From the NCBI RefSeq assembly GCF_029193595.2, contig NZ_CP135052.1, positions 2,356,001-2,420,000 of the forward strand: a stretch of DNA of 64,000 nt. The letters are read 5' to 3'. Source of the DNA: Providencia hangzhouensis (lineage in GTDB: Bacteria; Pseudomonadota; Gammaproteobacteria; Enterobacterales; Enterobacteriaceae). A program made the translations under genes and the position numbers. The notes under the pieces are model-generated. The model was not told the origin of the DNA and ran no database searches. It worked only from the letters and a program-made list of their open reading frames with translations. Positions 44,900-53,553 of this stretch are shown in pieces. The stretch's first letter is position 1; each line of letters starts with the position of its first letter.

Positions 44900-45889
44900 A
44901 TGTCTATCCAACAACAACTAACACAGTACGCAAAAATAGATTTACTTAACTCGTCGACTCCACTTAATCGATTGAATAATTTATCGCATAAGTTTGGTCG
45001 TGAGATTTATATAAAACGTGATGATATGACTCCCCTTGCTATGGGGGGAAATAAACTGCGTAAACTAGAATTTTTAATGGCTGATGCATTAGCCAAAAAA
45101 GCAAAAATTATTGTTACCGCAGGGGCAATTCAATCAAACCATGTCCGCCAAACTGCAGCTGTTGCTGCCATGTATGGGCTTGAATGCGTTGCGTTATTAG
45201 AAAATCCAATTAAAAGTGATAACCCTAACTTTCTGCATAATGGTAATAAATTATTAACTGATTTATTTGCCACCCGTTGTGTGATGTGTGATGAATTAAC
45301 CGACCCACAATCCCAAATGGAAGCGCTAATTAAAACACTTTCTCTTAAAGATGCCTATATTGTCCCTGTGGGTGGGTCAAATACATTAGGTGCTTTAGGC
45401 TATGTCCAATGCGCTATTGAGATAGCTCAACAGAAGCCAGAACATATTGAATTTGATAAAATTATTGTTGCTTCGGGAAGTGCTGGAACCCATGCAGGGC
45501 TTGCCATTGGTTTACAAGAATTACTACCACAGAGCCAAGTTATTGGCGTGACAGTGTCACGAAAGCAACAAGACCAAGCCCCTAAAGTTGAAAAATTACA
45601 AACTGAATTGGCTCAATGGCTGTCTCTAGCTAAAACCCCAAAGGTGCAGCTGTGGGATAACTTTTTTGCCCCTATGTATGGAATGCCAAACCAAAAAGGC
45701 CTCGCTGCAATCAATTTATTAGCGAGGCAAGAAGGTATTTTATTAGACCCAGTTTATACCGGTAAAGCCATGGCTGGGTTAATTGACTACTTGGAAAGCT
45801 CTGAAGAAAAAACTCCCGTTCTGTTTATTCATACGGGTGGAGCCCAAGCATTATTTGCTTACTCAGATATTAGCCAAACAATTAAATAA
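44900..45889 (+). CDS. dcyD: D-cysteine desulfhydrase DcyD
   Basis: DcyD cleaves D-cysteine to pyruvate, ammonia and hydrogen sulfide and can act on 3-chloro-D-alanine. The 329-residue fold-type II PLP enzyme has its PLP lysine at Lys52 in [25 protein letters not shown] is the substrate loop and SGSAGTHAG the phosphate-binding turn, and the match to E. coli DcyD is continuous. GGGAG precedes the ATG. In E. coli it adjoins the cystine-binding FliY/TcyLN system; here an NhaC-type transporter takes that place. It is followed by a good terminator. Confidence 0.95.
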   Translation: MSIQQQLTQYAKIDLLNSSTPLNRLNNLSHKFGREIYIKRDDMTPLAMGGNKLRKLEFLMADALAKKAKIIVTAGAIQSNHVRQTAAVAAMYGLECVALLENPIKSDNPNFLHNGNKLLTDLFATRCVMCDELTDPQSQMEALIKTLSLKDAYIVPVGGSNTLGALGYVQCAIEIAQQKPEHIEFDKIIVASGSAGTHAGLAIGLQELLPQSQVIGVTVSRKQQDQAPKVEKLQTELAQWLSLAKTPKVQLWDNFFAPMYGMPNQKGLAAINLLARQEGILLDPVYTGKAMAGLIDYLESSEEKTPVLFIHTGGAQALFAYSDISQTIK

Positions 45890-45898
45890 TCATCATCA

Positions 45899-45926
45899 GA
45901 TAAAAGGGCTAAATAGTCCTTTTATC
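45899..45926 (+). terminator. Terminator of the nhaC-like/dcyD operon
   Basis: GATAAAAGGGCTA at 45899-45911 pairs with TAGTCCTTTTATC at 45914-45926, with one G-U wobble and a 2-base centre. It lies 9 bases past dcyD. The T-run is part of the right arm. Confidence 0.75.
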
Positions 45927-46019
45927 TTCTCTCTAATACCAAAAATGCTCTACTTTTCCTCTTCTATGACATTTATCAATTGATTGCTATACACTGATAA
46001 AGCACAGGAGAAAACATTT

Positions 46020-46541
46020 ATGAACCAAGTTCCCCATATACTAAGAAAAGCAACGAAACACGACGCGTTATTGCTACATAAAATAGGTACGGAAAGTTAT
46101 TTGCATCATTTTGCTACATTATGGAATAGCCAAAATGAACTTAACACATATTTAAATCAAGAATACAGCACAACTAAAATCACTGAGGACCTTAATCAAC
46201 AGCATATTGATTGGTATATTATTGAAAATACGAGCCCAATCGGTTTAGTAAAACTAACCTATCACTCCTGTATACCTGAAACTAATTTAGTTGGTACTTT
46301 GTTAAATAAGCTTTACTTTTCTCCTGGCGCTACAGGTAAAGGTTATGGAAAAACCGTATTTAAATTTATTGAAGAGCTCGCAAAACAACAAGGTGACTCT
46401 TTGCTATGGTTAGATGTTCTCGCAAGTAACACTCGAGCAATGGCATTTTATCAGTCAAACGATATGCATATTCTAAAAGAAATGTTATTTACAAGCGAAA
46501 CTCAGCAATCTCTTGAATATATTATGAGCAAAACACTTTAA
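46020..46541 (+). CDS. GNAT family N-acetyltransferase
   Basis: A 173-residue acetyltransferase. Motif A is LYFSPGATGKGYGKTVFKFI (about 97-116), with the GKGYG acetyl-CoA turn, and LWLDVLASNTRAMAFYQSND is the C-terminal motif B. It resembles the PaiA/YjcK-like group that acetylates polyamines or small amines, without certainty. I place the start at 46020, where AGGAG lies 9 bases upstream; the longer reading from a TTG at 45984 has no site. The NmrA-like gene begins 28 bases downstream, so co-transcription is likely. Confidence 0.9.
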   Translation: MNQVPHILRKATKHDALLLHKIGTESYLHHFATLWNSQNELNTYLNQEYSTTKITEDLNQQHIDWYIIENTSPIGLVKLTYHSCIPETNLVGTLLNKLYFSPGATGKGYGKTVFKFIEELAKQQGDSLLWLDVLASNTRAMAFYQSNDMHILKEMLFTSETQQSLEYIMSKTL

Positions 46542-46569
46542 CTGAATATATTGTCACTATAGGATATTC

Positions 46570-47436
46570 ATGAAAAATACAATTCTTATTACTGGTGCAA
46601 CAGGCCAGGTTGGTCATTACCTTATCCAATCATTACAGAACAAAGGCTATCATGATATTGTTTTAGCGGTTAGAGATCCTGCTAAGTTGAAAAACACACC
46701 TTATCGAACTGTTGTTATGGATTATGATAAGCCAGATACTATTGAAACCGCTTTACAGGGTATAGATTCCGTTTTCATGATGACGGGCTATACCATTGAT
46801 ATGCTTGTACAAAGTAAGATCTTCGTTGATATTGCAAAAAAATCGGCCGTGAAATATATCGTGCACTTAGGTGCCTGTGGGGACGATAGCGCTCAAGTGG
46901 CCCATTGGGCATGGCACCAGCTTATTGAACGCTATATTGAATGGTCAGGAATACAATTTACTCACCTTCGCCCCGAATCTTATATGCAAAACTTACTGGG
47001 TTATCAAGGGGATGAAAACTTACAAAAAGGAGTCTTGCGCTCTTATTTTGGCAATGCGGTACTCAGTTGGGTAGACTGTGCCGATGTTGCTGAACTAGCG
47101 GCTTATTGCTTACTTAACCCGCAACAACATGCAGACCAAATTTATCGTCTTGGTTATGAAAACAAAAACTACACACAAATAGCTGAATTATTAACAGAAC
47201 AATTGGGGATCCCTTTCAGCTATCAGGCAGAAAATCCCAATCAGTTTTGGCAACATGCCGTTAAAAATAATTTAGAACTCGCTTATATGAAAAGTATCTA
47301 TGACCATTATGTCGCTTTTACCAATGGGGAATTAGACCGTTCAGGAATAATTTTTGATAATTTTCAAACTATAACGGGTAAAGCGCCAACATCACTAAAA
47401 GAATTTATTTTAAAACATCAAGAAAAATTCAAATAA
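46570..47436 (+). CDS. NmrA/SDR family NAD(P)-binding reductase
   Basis: An atypical short-chain dehydrogenase of 288 residues. It opens with the nucleotide-binding ILITGATGQVGHYL (G-x-x-G-x-x-G), followed by VRDPAKL, which suits NADPH. The later FTHLRPESYMQNL helix and the SWVDCADVAELAAYCL motif are typical of NmrA/quinone reductase-2-like proteins (YtfG branch). These are redox sensors or quinone and aldehyde reductases. The classic YxxxK is not present. It forms a pair with the preceding GNAT gene and ends at the terminator at 47441. Confidence 0.9.
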   Translation: MKNTILITGATGQVGHYLIQSLQNKGYHDIVLAVRDPAKLKNTPYRTVVMDYDKPDTIETALQGIDSVFMMTGYTIDMLVQSKIFVDIAKKSAVKYIVHLGACGDDSAQVAHWAWHQLIERYIEWSGIQFTHLRPESYMQNLLGYQGDENLQKGVLRSYFGNAVLSWVDCADVAELAAYCLLNPQQHADQIYRLGYENKNYTQIAELLTEQLGIPFSYQAENPNQFWQHAVKNNLELAYMKSIYDHYVAFTNGELDRSGIIFDNFQTITGKAPTSLKEFILKHQEKFK

Positions 47437-47438
47437 AC

Positions 47439-47636
47439 TTAAAATAGGCCTCTAATTTGGCCTATTTTTATATTATTTTTTATTCGCAATAAGTATTCCC
47501 AAAAAATTAATATTCCGCCAATAAAGGTCACTGTACTGAGTTGCTCATTAAGAAATAGAGTTCCCACAATAACCGCACTCAGCGGATTTAGTGCAATAAA
47601 TACCCCTGCACCCGCAGCCACTAATGGTGAACCCCC
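47439..47636 (-). pseudogene. EamA transporter remnant (C-terminal end only)
   Basis: The frame encodes about 60 residues ending a DMT/EamA transporter: AGVFIALNPLSAVIVGTLFLNEQLS, then a hydrophobic last helix. Four-fifths of the gene are missing. There is no start codon with a ribosome site, a TAA closes the frame just upstream at 47637-47639, and the 3' end runs into the terminator of the opposing gene. It abuts the LysR tail at 47624, so one deletion seems to have removed the 5' halves of a divergent regulator/exporter pair. Confidence 0.75.
47441..47469 (+). terminator. Intrinsic terminator after the NmrA-like gene
   Basis: AAAATAGGCC at 47441-47450 pairs with GGCCTATTTT at 47459-47468 around an 8-base loop, followed by TATATTATTTTTT. 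It lies five bases past the stop. Confidence 0.85.
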
Positions 47637-47743
47637 TTAGCCCACCAGTTAAGCGTAGTATTGCTTTTGCTGTTATTAACGAGAACCAAGCATCACCGGC
47701 AACAAAGGCATTTTTACAAATTACCAAAAAACTATATTCGTGA
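47624..47743 (+). pseudogene. LysR regulator remnant (C-terminal end only)
   Basis: Thirty-nine residues, from an accidental ATG to the TGA at 47741-47743. They read as the end of a LysR effector domain: LSPPVKRSIAFAVINENQAS, followed by PATKAFLQITKKL. That pattern (a PPVKR strand, then a SPAxxAFLxxxK helix) is how many LysR proteins finish. The helix-turn-helix and most of the ligand domain are gone. Together with the EamA tail it forms a deletion scar. Confidence 0.65.
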
Positions 47744-48073
47744 TCAGTCAGTGCTATTCAGCAATTGGTAAGTAATCACGTATAAATATTGCTCGTTTGG
47801 GTAAATCTCTTTGATAAGTGCTTTCAACGTCTCTAGGTTCATGGCTTCTTGTTTAGCATGGTATTCAGAAATGTCATCATAAGAAATGGGCTCTACCGAC
47901 AATATTTTAATATCAGTATAATATTCACCTGTTTCCAGCGCGTATACCTTCACAATACTCCCAGGAACATAATGGCTCTCGCTTTTATCACGAATAGTGA
48001 TAATTTTTTTACCGGAAACTACCAATGGAAGCAAGCGTTCAAAAAAAGTTATCGTGTCTGGTGCGTTATTCAT
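47744..48073 (-). CDS. yqfB: ASCH domain N(4)-acetylcytidine amidohydrolase YqfB
   Basis: YqfB hydrolyses N4-acetylcytidine nucleosides to cytidine. The 109-residue ASCH protein has ITFFERLLPLVVSGKKIITI at the start, then RDKSESHYVPGSIVKVY, with the catalytic Lys/Thr (KKITIRD-type) and Glu (SESH) motif of the family. It ends with IYPNEQYLYVITY. E. coli YqfB is 103 residues and matches across. I start it at 48073 with AGAG upstream; a further in-frame ATG at 48097 would add eight residues unlike the family. Its stop codon touches the LysR remnant's stop. Confidence 0.92.
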   Translation of the reverse strand: MNNAPDTITFFERLLPLVVSGKKIITIRDKSESHYVPGSIVKVYALETGEYYTDIKILSVEPISYDDISEYHAKQEAMNLETLKALIKEIYPNEQYLYVITYQLLNSTD

Positions 48074-48257
48074 AATAATTCTCTTATTTTTATACAATCT
48101 CTTTTCTAGGAAGACCTATTTTCTTATAAATCCAATAAATTGCAATAAAATGGTTCTTTTTGTGCTTTCAATTATACGAACACTATAGCGATCATTCCGT
48201 TTTATATACAATCAGGCCATAAAAATATTATCTACGCCTATAAACTGAGTACACATA

Positions 48258-49040
48258 ATGGATAACAATGAAAATTTGTTCTATCAACAAGAATACTATT
48301 TTTGGTCTGCAATATGTGCAAATACGGTGAAAATTAGCAACCAAACTAGTGCTTATTTTTCTGAGCTACCATTGCCTATATTTAATTATATTTACCTCCA
48401 CCAAGGCGCACTCATTTCAGATTACGAGAAGGCCGAAGCGCTATTCAAACAACAAGCTAAACCTTATGCACTGGTTGTTCATGACCAAATACTTTCACTA
48501 TTTGAGTCAGAAATAATAACACGGAGATTAGTCTTTGATGGTGAATCAACCGCAATGATTTTGCCACAAGGGGCTCTGTCTCAATACAATTCACCACCAC
48601 CGCTTAATACTGATTTTCAGATAATACAGAGTAATGATCGACTCGAAGATTGGGCTCAGCCGTTAATTACAGCATTCCCTGTCGATTTTGATACAGATGA
48701 AAGTGACTCAACTGTTACTGACGAGTATATTCGTTATCACCAAAGAGCACTTGATAAACAAACTAATATGGTGCATTTAGTCTTATTTGCTGATCAGCAA
48801 CCAGTCTCAACCTTAACTATGACATTTAATAATGAAACAGCTCGACTTGATGATATTGGTACTGATATTCAATACCAAGGTAAAGGGCTCGCGACTTCAC
48901 TTATTAAACATGCGCTATACCTTTGCCATCAACAAGGGATTAAACAGTGTGTATTGGAGTCATCCAGTGAAGGGTTATCTATCTACAAAAAACTGGGTTT
49001 TGAACCTATTTTTAATTACTACAGCTATATTTCGGCGTGA
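48258..49040 (+). CDS. GNAT acetyltransferase with long N-terminal domain (paralogue A)
   Basis: This 260-residue protein has its GNAT fold in the C-terminal half: LDDIGTDIQYQGKGLATSLI (about 196-215) with the QGKGLA acetyl-CoA turn, and LGFEPIFNYYSYI at the end. The N-terminal 110 residues are a second, diverged domain (WSAICANTVKISNQTSAYFS), so it may be a tandem-GNAT architecture with a dead first copy. It is clearly paralogous over its full length to the gene at 52064-52837. The substrate is unknown. A terminator follows at 49049. Confidence 0.88.
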   Translation: MDNNENLFYQQEYYFWSAICANTVKISNQTSAYFSELPLPIFNYIYLHQGALISDYEKAEALFKQQAKPYALVVHDQILSLFESEIITRRLVFDGESTAMILPQGALSQYNSPPPLNTDFQIIQSNDRLEDWAQPLITAFPVDFDTDESDSTVTDEYIRYHQRALDKQTNMVHLVLFADQQPVSTLTMTFNNETARLDDIGTDIQYQGKGLATSLIKHALYLCHQQGIKQCVLESSSEGLSIYKKLGFEPIFNYYSYISA

Positions 49041-49048
49041 TTTTATTG

Positions 49049-49077
49049 AATGCATCTTAATAATCAAGATGCATTTT
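49049..49077 (+). terminator. Terminator after GNAT paralogue A
   Basis: AATGCATCTT at 49049-49058 pairs with AAGATGCATT at 49066-49075 around a 7-base loop, then TTACTTTACC. It lies 8 bases past the stop. Confidence 0.65.
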
Positions 49078-49177
49078 ACTTTACCTAAAAAAATAAGGTT
49101 TAATGTAATCACTAATCGCAAAACTGCACCTAGTGACACAATCATGGGGATTAATATAATGATAACTCCCAGTATAT

Positions 49178-50098
49178 TTATTTTGTCACCGTTTGGTACC
49201 AATGTTGAATATCTGTCACAATTTGTTCAGTGTGCAACTGCCCATCTTTATCTTTGAAATAATGGTCTAAATCTTGATAAGAACGGTAACTAACATGGGT
49301 ATTACGAACTTGTTTCATCATATTATCTGTACCATGAGCATCCACGTTGGTATCCGCCATCGTTTGTATCACCAAATGTGGGGTTTTAACTGACTGGATA
49401 AGTTTTAAATTGTCAATGGTGAGCATCTCATACCACCATTTCGAGCCATGGCCGCTGACAAATTGGTCGTTATTTAATTGCTTTTGTTTTACCGCTTCTG
49501 CAAATTGTTTAAAACCTTCCTTTGAGTTAGCAATTTCTTCTTTAGGTGTATTATTTTCAATACTATATAGAACATCATTAATGAAGTATTGGCCGCCAAC
49601 ATTCAATGCAACGGATGCGGTAATAAAGTTTTCTTGTGCAACAATTAAATTAGTTACCAGCGCACCTTCACTTCCGCCTAATAGCACTATGTGTTGGTAA
49701 TCATTTTTTAATTGCTTTAATACTGTTACATAATTATTGGCGCGTTCTAATGGCGAGTCTTTCGACATGTAGTCAACAGGACATTCTTCTTCTGAAGCTT
49801 CTTCGCCATTAACCCCCACTTGGCTGTTTAATCCTGTTTTTTCAACTAATAAAATATCATTATGAGGAAATACAACCCCGAAATTTTTCAACATATTGGG
49901 GTTATTAATGACGCTTTTACAATCTGAGCCTTGTAATAAAACTAATAAATCCTTTGATTTTTTGGCTTGTTTTTGGATTAAATAATAATTTATATCTTTG
50001 CCTGCAAAGTGCATAGTTTGCATACTCACAGGTAAATTCTGTGCAAATACACTTAATGGATAAATTGAAAACAACAAAGGCGTAATTTTTAGTTTCAT
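49178..50098 (-). CDS. Secreted alpha/beta hydrolase-like protein
   Basis: A 306-residue protein with a signal peptide (MKLKITPLLFSIYPLSVFA, cleaved after about residue 19), so periplasmic or exported. The LLVLLQGSDCKSV strand supplies the oxyanion region. HIVLLGGSEGALVTNLIVA (about 136-154) is the nucleophile elbow with Ser in GGSEG. ADTNVDAHG supplies an acid, and YQDLDHYF the catalytic His. The family of serine hydrolases with this layout includes peptidases and esterases; no substrate can be named. Two cysteines (Cys60 and Cys107) could form a disulfide. Monocistronic. Confidence 0.88.
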   Translation of the reverse strand: MKLKITPLLFSIYPLSVFAQNLPVSMQTMHFAGKDINYYLIQKQAKKSKDLLVLLQGSDCKSVINNPNMLKNFGVVFPHNDILLVEKTGLNSQVGVNGEEASEEECPVDYMSKDSPLERANNYVTVLKQLKNDYQHIVLLGGSEGALVTNLIVAQENFITASVALNVGGQYFINDVLYSIENNTPKEEIANSKEGFKQFAEAVKQKQLNNDQFVSGHGSKWWYEMLTIDNLKLIQSVKTPHLVIQTMADTNVDAHGTDNMMKQVRNTHVSYRSYQDLDHYFKDKDGQLHTEQIVTDIQHWYQTVTK

Positions 50099-50232
50099 TG
50101 CACACTCATCATGTTCTATAAGGACCTTTCGACGATATTATATTGAGTTTTTTATAACAAATAGCGCCTAAAATGCCCTCGTAAAACAAGATTAAATATA
50201 GATATACGGTTTAGACCTGTACAATTTTTTTA

Positions 50233-50511
50233 TGGCGCTTGAGAAACAAGTATTAATGACTCGCTATGGGGGGAGAATGCTATGCAATGGCAATGTTAGC
50301 AGCGGGTAAAATCGATATTTGTGTCGAATTCGCACTGGAACCTTATGATATTGTTCCATTAATCCCTATTATAGAACGTGCTATTGGCAAAGTGACTACA
50401 TTAGATGGTTGCTGAGCTGAAATTGGTGGTACGGTTGTAGCAACAGGCTACCCAAACCTTCATGAACAAATTCTGGCTATCTTAATACAGGTAGTTAATT
50501 TTATCTTTTAA
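50233..50511 (+). pseudogene. Inositol monophosphatase / histidinol-phosphatase-like remnant
   Basis: This fills most of the 426-base gap between the secreted hydrolase and the MFS gene. In one frame it reads CYAMAMLAAGKIDICVEFAL, then EPYDIVPLIPIIERAIGKVTT, then an in-frame TGA at 50413-50415. It resumes as AEIGGTVVATGYPNLHEQIL, ending at TAA 50509-50511. This is the C-terminal domain of the IMPase superfamily (the DxALxPYDIxxLIPIIE motif), closest in feel to HisN. The preceding TRYGG motif lies in another phase. Frameshift plus nonsense, N-terminus absent: a pseudogene. Confidence 0.75.
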
Positions 50512-50524
50512 GAAGTATTATAAA

Positions 50525-51685
50525 ATGCAATCTACTCAACAAGTTAATAGTCATGTTTCCTTTATGCCTGCGAAAAGGGAACAAGTTTCTACTCGAATTA
50601 TTTTTTTTATTGCCGGTTTTGTTACCGCGGCCTGGGCAGCCATTGTTCCTTATGTCAAACTTAACACAGGGGCAAATGATGCCACCCTTGGCATGCTACT
50701 ATTATGTTTCGGTGGAGGGGCACTTATTGCTATGCCAGTAACTGGTGCATTAGCTGCCAAATTTGGTTGCCGCCGTTTAATGGTGTTTTCTACCATCGCC
50801 TTTAGTTTGTTATTCCCCATTTTATCCTCTTTATCGCAAATTAACTTTATTATCATTGCCTTATTATTATTTGGAATTTTCATTGGCTTAACAGATTGCG
50901 CGATGAATGTTCAAGCGGTGATTGTTGAAAAATCATCTGATAAGCCAATTATGTCCGGCTTTCATGGTTTTTATAGTGTCGGGGGGATAGCTGGTGCAGG
51001 TACCATGAGTTTGATCTTGTTACTTGGTGTTTCCGCGACAATGGCATCAATCATCGTTTCAGTTATTGCCGTAGTTTTATTAGCTATTTGCTATAACGGT
51101 TTAATCCCTTACGCTAACGCCCCAACAGGCCCTCTTATCGCTATACCGAAAGGCATTGTTTTGGTTATTGGGGTTGTTTGTTTTGCCGTTTTTCTTGCTG
51201 AAGGCGCAGTTCTTGACTGGGGAGCTGTATTTTTAATTGAACACCATGGATTAGAAGAAACTTTAGGCGGCTTAGGGTTTGCTGCTTTTGCCACAACTAT
51301 GACGATTGGCCGATTACTGGGCGACAAAATTGTTATGCGAGTCGGTTCCTCTCGCGTCGTATTTTTAGGTGCTTTACTCGCTTGCCTCGGTTTTGTTATT
51401 GCTGTTTTATCTCCTCATCTTATATTTGCCATCATGGGTTTTGCATTAGTCGGTGCAGGTTCATCTAATATAGTACCGGTGATGTTTTCTGCTGTAGGGA
51501 AGCAAAAAACGATGCCAGAGGCTCTTGCCGTACCTGCAATTTCAACTTTAGGCTATTTAGGTATTTTGGCGGGACCTGCAGCTATTGGTTATGTTGCTTT
51601 TCAACTGTCCCTGGCAACTGCATTATTATTAATTTCTGCATTATTAGTTATTATTGCTTTTGTGACTCGTTTTATCCGTGTGTGA
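50525..51685 (+). CDS. MFS transporter (YbjJ-like)
   Basis: This 386-residue transporter has 12 hydrophobic segments. It shares the FHGFYSVGGIAGAGTMSLIL motif after helix 4 and the CFAVFLAEGAVLDWGAVFL motif opening the second half with the YbjJ/FucP-like sugar-MFS group. That group contains inner-membrane proteins of unknown substrate. It is bounded on both sides by gene remnants: an IMPase-like remnant ends 13 bases before it, and a D-amino-acid-oxidase-like frame continues from its stop codon. It may have been part of a small amine or amino-acid catabolic cluster that has decayed. Confidence 0.88.
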   Translation: MQSTQQVNSHVSFMPAKREQVSTRIIFFIAGFVTAAWAAIVPYVKLNTGANDATLGMLLLCFGGGALIAMPVTGALAAKFGCRRLMVFSTIAFSLLFPILSSLSQINFIIIALLLFGIFIGLTDCAMNVQAVIVEKSSDKPIMSGFHGFYSVGGIAGAGTMSLILLLGVSATMASIIVSVIAVVLLAICYNGLIPYANAPTGPLIAIPKGIVLVIGVVCFAVFLAEGAVLDWGAVFLIEHHGLEETLGGLGFAAFATTMTIGRLLGDKIVMRVGSSRVVFLGALLACLGFVIAVLSPHLIFAIMGFALVGAGSSNIVPVMFSAVGKQKTMPEALAVPAISTLGYLGILAGPAAIGYVAFQLSLATALLLISALLVIIAFVTRFIRV

Positions 51686-52060
51686 TTTTTTGAATCTCAT
51701 AAGGCTGCCCTTGCAGGTTCAGGTAAAATACTCTGTGCTGAAGATTATATTGATGATAAGCCTGAACACAACGCGTTAGCTATCGCACAAAACGCCCTTA
51801 CAACAATTAAAAATTCATTTATAGGTAGTAACACGCTAAATCTTGAAAACGCTTTCACAGGAATGCGACCTATGCCTAAAGATGAGATGCCAATTGTCGG
51901 AAAAGTTGCTGATTTCGAAGGTTTATATATTATCAGTATGCACGCTGCGATCACGCTAGCACCTTTGATATGCCAATTGGCTCAAGATGAAATCTTGCAT
52001 GGGATAGGACAAGCCGCATTAGGCCCATATCGATTAACTCGTTTTGTATCAGGTAACTGA
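51686..52060 (+). pseudogene. FAD-dependent (D-amino-acid oxidase-like) oxidoreductase remnant
   Basis: The frame runs on directly from the MFS stop codon with no start and ends at TGA 52058-52060. The last 65 residues are a clear DAO-family end: FTGMRPMPKDEMPIVGKV, then GLYIISMHAAITLAPLICQL, then PYRLTRF. This corresponds to the substrate/FAD-closing region of glycine oxidase-like enzymes. The N-terminal FAD-binding two-thirds are missing. The GNAT gene that follows uses a ribosome site (AGGT) inside the last codons of the remnant, so the two were probably once an operon. Confidence 0.75.
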
Positions 52061-52063
52061 CAA

Positions 52064-52837
52064 ATGAATATTCCGTTGTACTATTTAAGACATTATCAAT
52101 CGATTGAAAAAACATTTTGGACATCTATTTGTGAACATAGTATCCAGATTGCACAACACACAATTTGCTATTTAACGCCCCTTAATTCGCCAGCGTTTAA
52201 CTTTATCTATTTACAGCCTGACTCGACCAGCCACGCCTTTATGCAGGCTCACAACCTGTTTATTTCACAGAATAAAAACCATACCTTAGTGATCCCCGAA
52301 GAGATGCTCCTGCAGGTGGTAACTGAGGCTGAGTCATTAGGGTATAAACGTGACAGCGTCACGACCGCAATGGCACTGACCTTAATAAAGCAAAATGAAG
52401 TTGAACTGCCTGATAACCAAGTCGATATCGTCTTAGCCAATCACGATTTGTCTTTGTGGGCAAAGCCACTGGTTTCTGCGTTTTACCTGTCAGAAGAGCA
52501 CGATCAGGTTATTCAGGAATATGTGCGTTATCATGAGGATGCATTACAACAAGGCGCCCCGCAGTTTCACCTTGTGTTACTCGTTAATGGTGAACCAGCG
52601 ACCTCCATGACGGTGACGATCGAAGGTACGTTAGCGCGTTTTGATGATATTGGTACCGAGCCAAGTCATCAAGGTAATGGTTATGCTTCACAACTTATTG
52701 ATTATGCGTTAGCATTTTGCCGCCAACAAGGTGTAGAACACTGTTTCCTAGATGCGTCTGAAGCGGGATTTGATTTGTATAAAAAATTTGGATTTGAACC
52801 TCTCTTTCGCTATATCAATTATGTTTGGTGCAAATAA
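52064..52837 (+). CDS. GNAT acetyltransferase with long N-terminal domain (paralogue B)
   Basis: A 257-residue protein. The C-terminal GNAT domain has FDDIGTEPSHQGNGYASQLI (about 194-213) with the QGNGYA acetyl-CoA turn, and ends LYKKFGFEPLFRYINYVW. The N-terminal half (WTSICEHSIQIAQHTICYLT) is a diverged domain shared with paralogue A at 48258. The two align end to end, including the W-TSIC/W-SAIC start and the Y-VRYHE-AL/Y-IRYHQRAL segment. Its start lies four bases past the oxidoreductase remnant. The substrate is unknown; an amine or amino acid from the lost pathway is possible. Confidence 0.88.
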   Translation: MNIPLYYLRHYQSIEKTFWTSICEHSIQIAQHTICYLTPLNSPAFNFIYLQPDSTSHAFMQAHNLFISQNKNHTLVIPEEMLLQVVTEAESLGYKRDSVTTAMALTLIKQNEVELPDNQVDIVLANHDLSLWAKPLVSAFYLSEEHDQVIQEYVRYHEDALQQGAPQFHLVLLVNGEPATSMTVTIEGTLARFDDIGTEPSHQGNGYASQLIDYALAFCRQQGVEHCFLDASEAGFDLYKKFGFEPLFRYINYVWCK

Positions 52838-52954
52838 TTTATAACCATAATGTTATTTGTAGAGCTATCTGAAGTGGGATCATTGTTCACACAATGGTTC
52901 CAAGCTCAGTCATTCCAGATTAATCATAATGACAAAATTATCTAATATTTACAT

Positions 52955-53506
52955 ATGAAAATTAATATTATTGGCACTAGTGGTAGCGGTAAAAGTACCC
53001 TTTGCCAACAACTTTCGCTGTTGTTAAACGTCCCTTCTATCGAATTGGATAGCTTGTATTGGTTAGCGAATTGGCAAGGTTCTTCGGATGATGCGCTTAA
53101 CCAGAAACTCACCGCTGCATTAGATAAAGCGGTATCTGGATGGGTTCTTGATGGAAACTATACGCGAACCCAACCCATTAAATGGAAAGAGGTTGATATG
53201 GTGGTATGGCTGGATTACTCCTTACCAAGAACGCTTTATCAGTCGATTACGCGCACATTGTCGCGCATTCGTTCAGGACAAGAGTTGTGGGCAAATACAG
53301 GTAATAAAGAACGTTGGAAAAATGCTTTTTTCAGCCGTGATTCGATAATTCTGTGGCTACTAAAGACTTACTATCCAAATAAGAAAAGAAATCTAAGTCA
53401 TATGGCAAATATCAACTTACGCCATATTCAGTTTGTTCGACTCACCTCACCAAAAGAAACAAACTTATTTTTACAACAAATGAAAGCTCAAGTTCAGGGT
53501 AAATAA
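52955..53506 (+). CDS. P-loop nucleotide kinase-like protein (FlaR/topology-modulation family)
   Basis: This 183-residue small P-loop protein has Walker A GTSGSGKST at residues 7-15, then the LDSLYWLANWQ motif, and WVLDGNYTRT, in which an Asp closes the site. The order (G-x-x-G-S-G-K-S, ELDxxxW, WVxDGNY) is that of the FlaR or adenylate kinase-related family, annotated variously as shikimate kinase-like or DNA topology modulation protein. The phosphate acceptor is unknown. It is monocistronic, with a terminator at 53509 shared with ddlA. Confidence 0.88.
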   Translation: MKINIIGTSGSGKSTLCQQLSLLLNVPSIELDSLYWLANWQGSSDDALNQKLTAALDKAVSGWVLDGNYTRTQPIKWKEVDMVVWLDYSLPRTLYQSITRTLSRIRSGQELWANTGNKERWKNAFFSRDSIILWLLKTYYPNKKRNLSHMANINLRHIQFVRLTSPKETNLFLQQMKAQVQGK

Positions 53507-53508
53507 AC

Positions 53509-53537
53509 ATCTCGGTAGCCATAAAAACCACCGAGAT
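53509..53537. terminator. Terminator between the P-loop kinase gene and ddlA
   Basis: ATCTCGGT at 53509-53516 pairs with ACCGAGAT at 53530-53537 around a 13-base loop, followed on the + strand by AGTATTTTTT. It serves the kinase gene and possibly the convergent ddlA, which ends 16 bases further on. Confidence 0.7.
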
Positions 53538-53553
53538 AGTATTTTTTCAGCAA

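Noticed and set aside
47624..47743. A complete 39-residue small protein
   Set aside because: The sequence matches the end of LysR effector domains and is fused to an EamA remnant, so it is better explained as a scar.
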